A stretch of 13,423 bases of DNA from Candidatus Nomurabacteria bacterium RIFCSPHIGHO2_01_FULL_39_10 (lineage in GTDB: Bacteria > Patescibacteriota > Minisyncoccia > Phycocordibacterales > UBA9973), in NCBI GenBank assembly GCA_001786805.1, contig MFTJ01000011.1, positions 1 to 13,423 on the forward strand, written 5' to 3'. Under the pieces are notes generated by a model. The model was not told where the DNA came from and ran no database searches. It was given only the letters and a program-made list of their open reading frames with translations. This document shows positions 12,215 through 13,423 of the stretch, piece by piece (the first letter of the stretch is position 1; each line of letters begins with the position of its first letter). The position numbers and the translations under genes are program-made.

Positions 12215-12242
12215 CATACTCACAAAGTAAATTTTGCGAAGG

Positions 12243-12298
12243 CGGGCTGTAGTATATCGGTTGTACAAGTGCCTTTATTAAGAGAGCATTTAAATGCT
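12243..12298 (+). pseudogene. Broken tandem copy of tRNA-Pro (5' half only)
   Basis: Bases 12242-12272 are identical to 12335-12365, which is the acceptor 5' strand, D arm and 5' anticodon stem of tRNA-Pro. The word GAGCATTTA, the 3' anticodon stem, then appears in both copies. Here, though, the anticodon loop is 13 bases instead of 7, and no T arm or acceptor 3' strand follows. It ends in a perfect 14-bp palindrome, AGCATTTAAATGCT (12285-12298). It cannot fold as a tRNA. Confidence 0.75.
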
Positions 12299-12335
12299 AA
12301 AAGAAGGGACCTTGTGCGTTTGGTGTTTTTAAAAG

Positions 12336-12406
12336 CGGGCTGTAGTATATCGGTTGTACAAGTGCTTTGGGAGCATTTAGGCTGGGTTCGACTCCCAGCA
12401 GCCCGA
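12336..12406 (+). tRNA. tRNA-Pro (anticodon UGG), no encoded CCA
   Basis: Acceptor CGGGCTG pairs perfectly with CAGCCCG, then discriminator A. The C1-G72 pair is typical of bacterial tRNA-Pro. The D stem is GTAT/GTAC. Anticodon stem AGTGC/GCATT encloses loop TTTGGGA, giving anticodon TGG. The T arm is CTGGG-TTCGACT-CCCAG. The following bases (AGG) are not CCA. Confidence 0.93.
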
Positions 12407-12415
12407 AGGAATGCA

Positions 12416-12519
12416 AGGAGCAAATTTATTTGCTCCTGTTGGGAGACGAAAGGCTTTTCGTTATTTGCTGAAAGCAAATCGAAAAGCATCTGCCGATGTA
12501 ATCGGCGACTCCCTGAGTC
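12416..12519 (+). ncRNA. Hairpin-dense region, candidate structured RNA
   Basis: Four or five stems follow one another in about 105 bases. AGGAGCAAAT pairs with ATTTGCTCCT (12416-12437). GCTTTTCG (12453-12460) pairs with CGAAAAGC (12480-12487), around ATTTGCT (12463-12469) and AGCAAAT (12473-12479) with a GAA loop. GCCGAT and ATCGGC (12492-12506) enclose GTA. GACTC and GAGTC (12507-12519) enclose CCT. Alternatives exist: CGAAA (12447-12451) with TTTCG, and GGGAG (12441-12445) with CTCCC (12509-12513), which would close a multibranch junction. It lies between tRNA-Pro and the VKOR gene and may be processed from their transcript or act as the leader of the latter. It resembles no RNA family I can name. 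Confidence 0.4.
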
Positions 12520-12531
12520 CGACAAAAATTT

Positions 12532-12930
12532 ATGCTATTTATTTTACTTTTCATCCTTTCAATAATAGGAATAGGGGAGACTGTATACCTTATTCGCAAA
12601 AGAATCGCTTCCGAAAAACCAATCTGCCCGATAGGAGGGGACTGCGCAATTGTGCTTGATAGTAAATATAATAAAATTTTTTTTATTCACAATGATATTC
12701 TGGGATTATTAACCTTCATAATAATTTTATTTATGGCGGCTTTTTTAATTATTGAAATTGAACCGACATCTTTGTGGAGTTTGATTCTCAAAATTTTGGT
12801 AGCTCTCGCCGCTGTTATGTCTGTTTTTTTCACCTACTTGCAATGGCATGTGGTCCGAAACTGGTGCTTTTGGTGCCTGATGTCTGCATGTACGACTTGG
12901 ATTATGGGAATCATTGTATTGCTAAACTAA
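12532..12930 (+). CDS. Vitamin K epoxide reductase (VKOR) family membrane oxidoreductase
   Basis: A 132-residue membrane protein with four hydrophobic segments (about 1-20, 55-75, 85-103 and 113-131). It carries both cysteine pairs of the family: C32 and C38 in ICPIGGDCAIVL, in the loop after helix 1, and the active-site CxxC C112/C115 in NWCFWCLMSA, at the start of helix 4. Bacterial VKOR homologues pass electrons from a DsbA-like thiol oxidase to quinone, supporting disulfide formation outside the membrane. There is no fused thioredoxin domain, and the partner is not in the window. The start is the ATG at 12532; no Shine-Dalgarno is seen, and the hairpin region ends 12 bases upstream. It may be read through from tRNA-Pro. 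Confidence 0.87.
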   Translation: MLFILLFILSIIGIGETVYLIRKRIASEKPICPIGGDCAIVLDSKYNKIFFIHNDILGLLTFIIILFMAAFLIIEIEPTSLWSLILKILVALAAVMSVFFTYLQWHVVRNWCFWCLMSACTTWIMGIIVLLN

Positions 12931-12932
12931 AC

Positions 12933-12960
12933 TTGCGTATATATGACGCTGTGATATACT
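12933..12960 (+). promoter_or_regulatory. Promoter of the second HTH gene
   Basis: TTGCGT (12933-12938), a 16-base spacer and TATACT (12955-12960). The ATG at 12969 follows after eight bases, the same spacing as for the first HTH gene. Confidence 0.5.
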
Positions 12961-12968
12961 TCTAGTAT

Positions 12969-13423
12969 ATGGCACATACAAATATGGTGCGGGAAGAAAT
13001 TTTCAAGCTGCGAAAAGAAGGTCATTCTTATACTTATATTTCACAAAAGACTGGCATGTCGAAAGGCACTTTAAGCGGTTGGCTTTCTGATGTTCCTTAT
13101 GCGCCAAATAAAATAACCATTGAAAGAATTGGCAAAGCACGAGCCGCATCTGGTCGAGTAAAAGCAAAAATAAAATTAGAATCTATAAAAAGAGCAGGGG
13201 AAGAAGCAAAAAAAGATATAGGGAAATTAAAAAAAAGAGACCTATTTATGATTGGCATTGGAATTTATATTGGTGAAGGGTCTAAAACTGGAAACGCTAT
13301 ACGAGTAATCAACGCTGACCCAAAAATTATTAAGTTTGTCGTTAGGTGGCTTGAGAAAGCATGCGGTTTGGCAAGAGAAAATTTCAAGATGCGACTCCAT
13401 GTATACCCCGATAACAATATAAA
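12969..13423 (+). CDS. HTH protein homologous to the gene at 10649 (truncated by the window edge)
   Basis: An open frame of about 151 codons runs to the end of the window. It has the same order as the first HTH protein: FKLRKEGHSYTYISQKTG then MSKGTLSGWL (helix-turn-helix), a lysine-rich linker, then MIGIGIYIGEGSK, NADPKIIKFVVRWLEK and MRLHVYPD. The shared SK(S/G)(S/T)LSGW, G(V/I)G(L/I)Y-x-x-EGSK and N(S/A)DP motifs make the two clear paralogues. It lies outside the given ORF listing limits but is open from a promoter-supported ATG. A possible alternative start is Met6. Function is unknown; sequence-specific DNA binding is likely, and a LAGLIDADG-like fold is possible. The C-terminus, which would be needed for domain assignment, is missing. 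Confidence 0.75.
   Translation, partial: MAHTNMVREEIFKLRKEGHSYTYISQKTGMSKGTLSGWLSDVPYAPNKITIERIGKARAASGRVKAKIKLESIKRAGEEAKKDIGKLKKRDLFMIGIGIYIGEGSKTGNAIRVINADPKIIKFVVRWLEKACGLARENFKMRLHVYPDNNI

Noticed and set aside
12243..12406. CRISPR array or phage attachment site, suggested by the 31-bp repeat
   Set aside because: Only two copies exist, they are tRNA 5' halves rather than 3' ends, and neither an integrase of phage type nor cas genes lie nearby.
12269..12565. 98-codon frame running through tRNA-Pro and the hairpin region
   Set aside because: It overlaps an intact tRNA and a structured region and shows no protein-like composition; other frames here are equally unconvincing.

Overview
The window looks like chromosome from a Candidate Phyla Radiation (Patescibacteria) bacterium, most likely of Parcubacteria type. 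This rests on a low-GC sequence with short intergenic gaps, a pair of cysteine-rich ribbon proteins of a kind I associate with CPR genomes, promoters that sit almost on the start codons with no Shine-Dalgarno sequence, and genes interrupted by in-frame palindromic inserts. TGA serves as a stop codon (end of the YraN gene), so the recoded CPR lineages that read UGA as glycine are unlikely.

Layout. Bases 1-1333 (minus strand) carry an RNA-metabolism group: rpsO (S15), a NYN-domain putative ribonuclease and the start of pnp, which runs off the left edge. A large hairpin element separates rpsO from the NYN gene, and a nested stem-loop precedes pnp. Bases 1386-3194 (plus) hold a XerC/D-type recombinase and an exonuclease III/AP endonuclease in one transcription unit, behind a striking palindrome. 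Next come a two-helix membrane protein of unknown role (minus), a TMEM175-like channel (plus) and a TrmB-like regulator (minus), the last two overlapping tail to tail. Bases 5405-8872 hold two tandem paralogues of unknown function, each with zinc-ribbon modules at both ends and repeat domains between. Bases 8936-10579 (minus) encode a CCA-adding/poly(A) polymerase family enzyme carrying two palindromic in-frame inserts.

Bases 10.6-13.4 kb hold an HTH protein of unknown function, tRNA-Arg(UCG), tRNA-Gly(GCC), a non-coding stretch with DnaA-box-like sites and a parS-like palindrome, yraN, a broken tRNA copy, tRNA-Pro(UGG), a string of hairpins, a VKOR-family protein, and the start of a second HTH protein homologous to the first.

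Functional links. rpsO/NYN/pnp concerns translation and RNA turnover. Xer, ExoIII and YraN concern DNA recombination and repair. The CCA enzyme is needed by the nearby tRNA-Gly and tRNA-Pro, which lack an encoded CCA, whereas tRNA-Arg has one.

The most interesting signals are: (1) five parS-like sites within 1.7 kb, beside two DnaA-box-like sites spaced 21 bp apart; (2) in-frame inserts in cca and yraN bounded by copies of the same TGAAACA word inside these parS-like sites; (3) the symmetrical architecture of the cysteine-rich pair; (4) a fixed -10-to-ATG distance that implies leaderless mRNAs; and (5) a hairpin-dense candidate RNA downstream of tRNA-Pro. All functional calls are from reading the sequence only; no database search was made.
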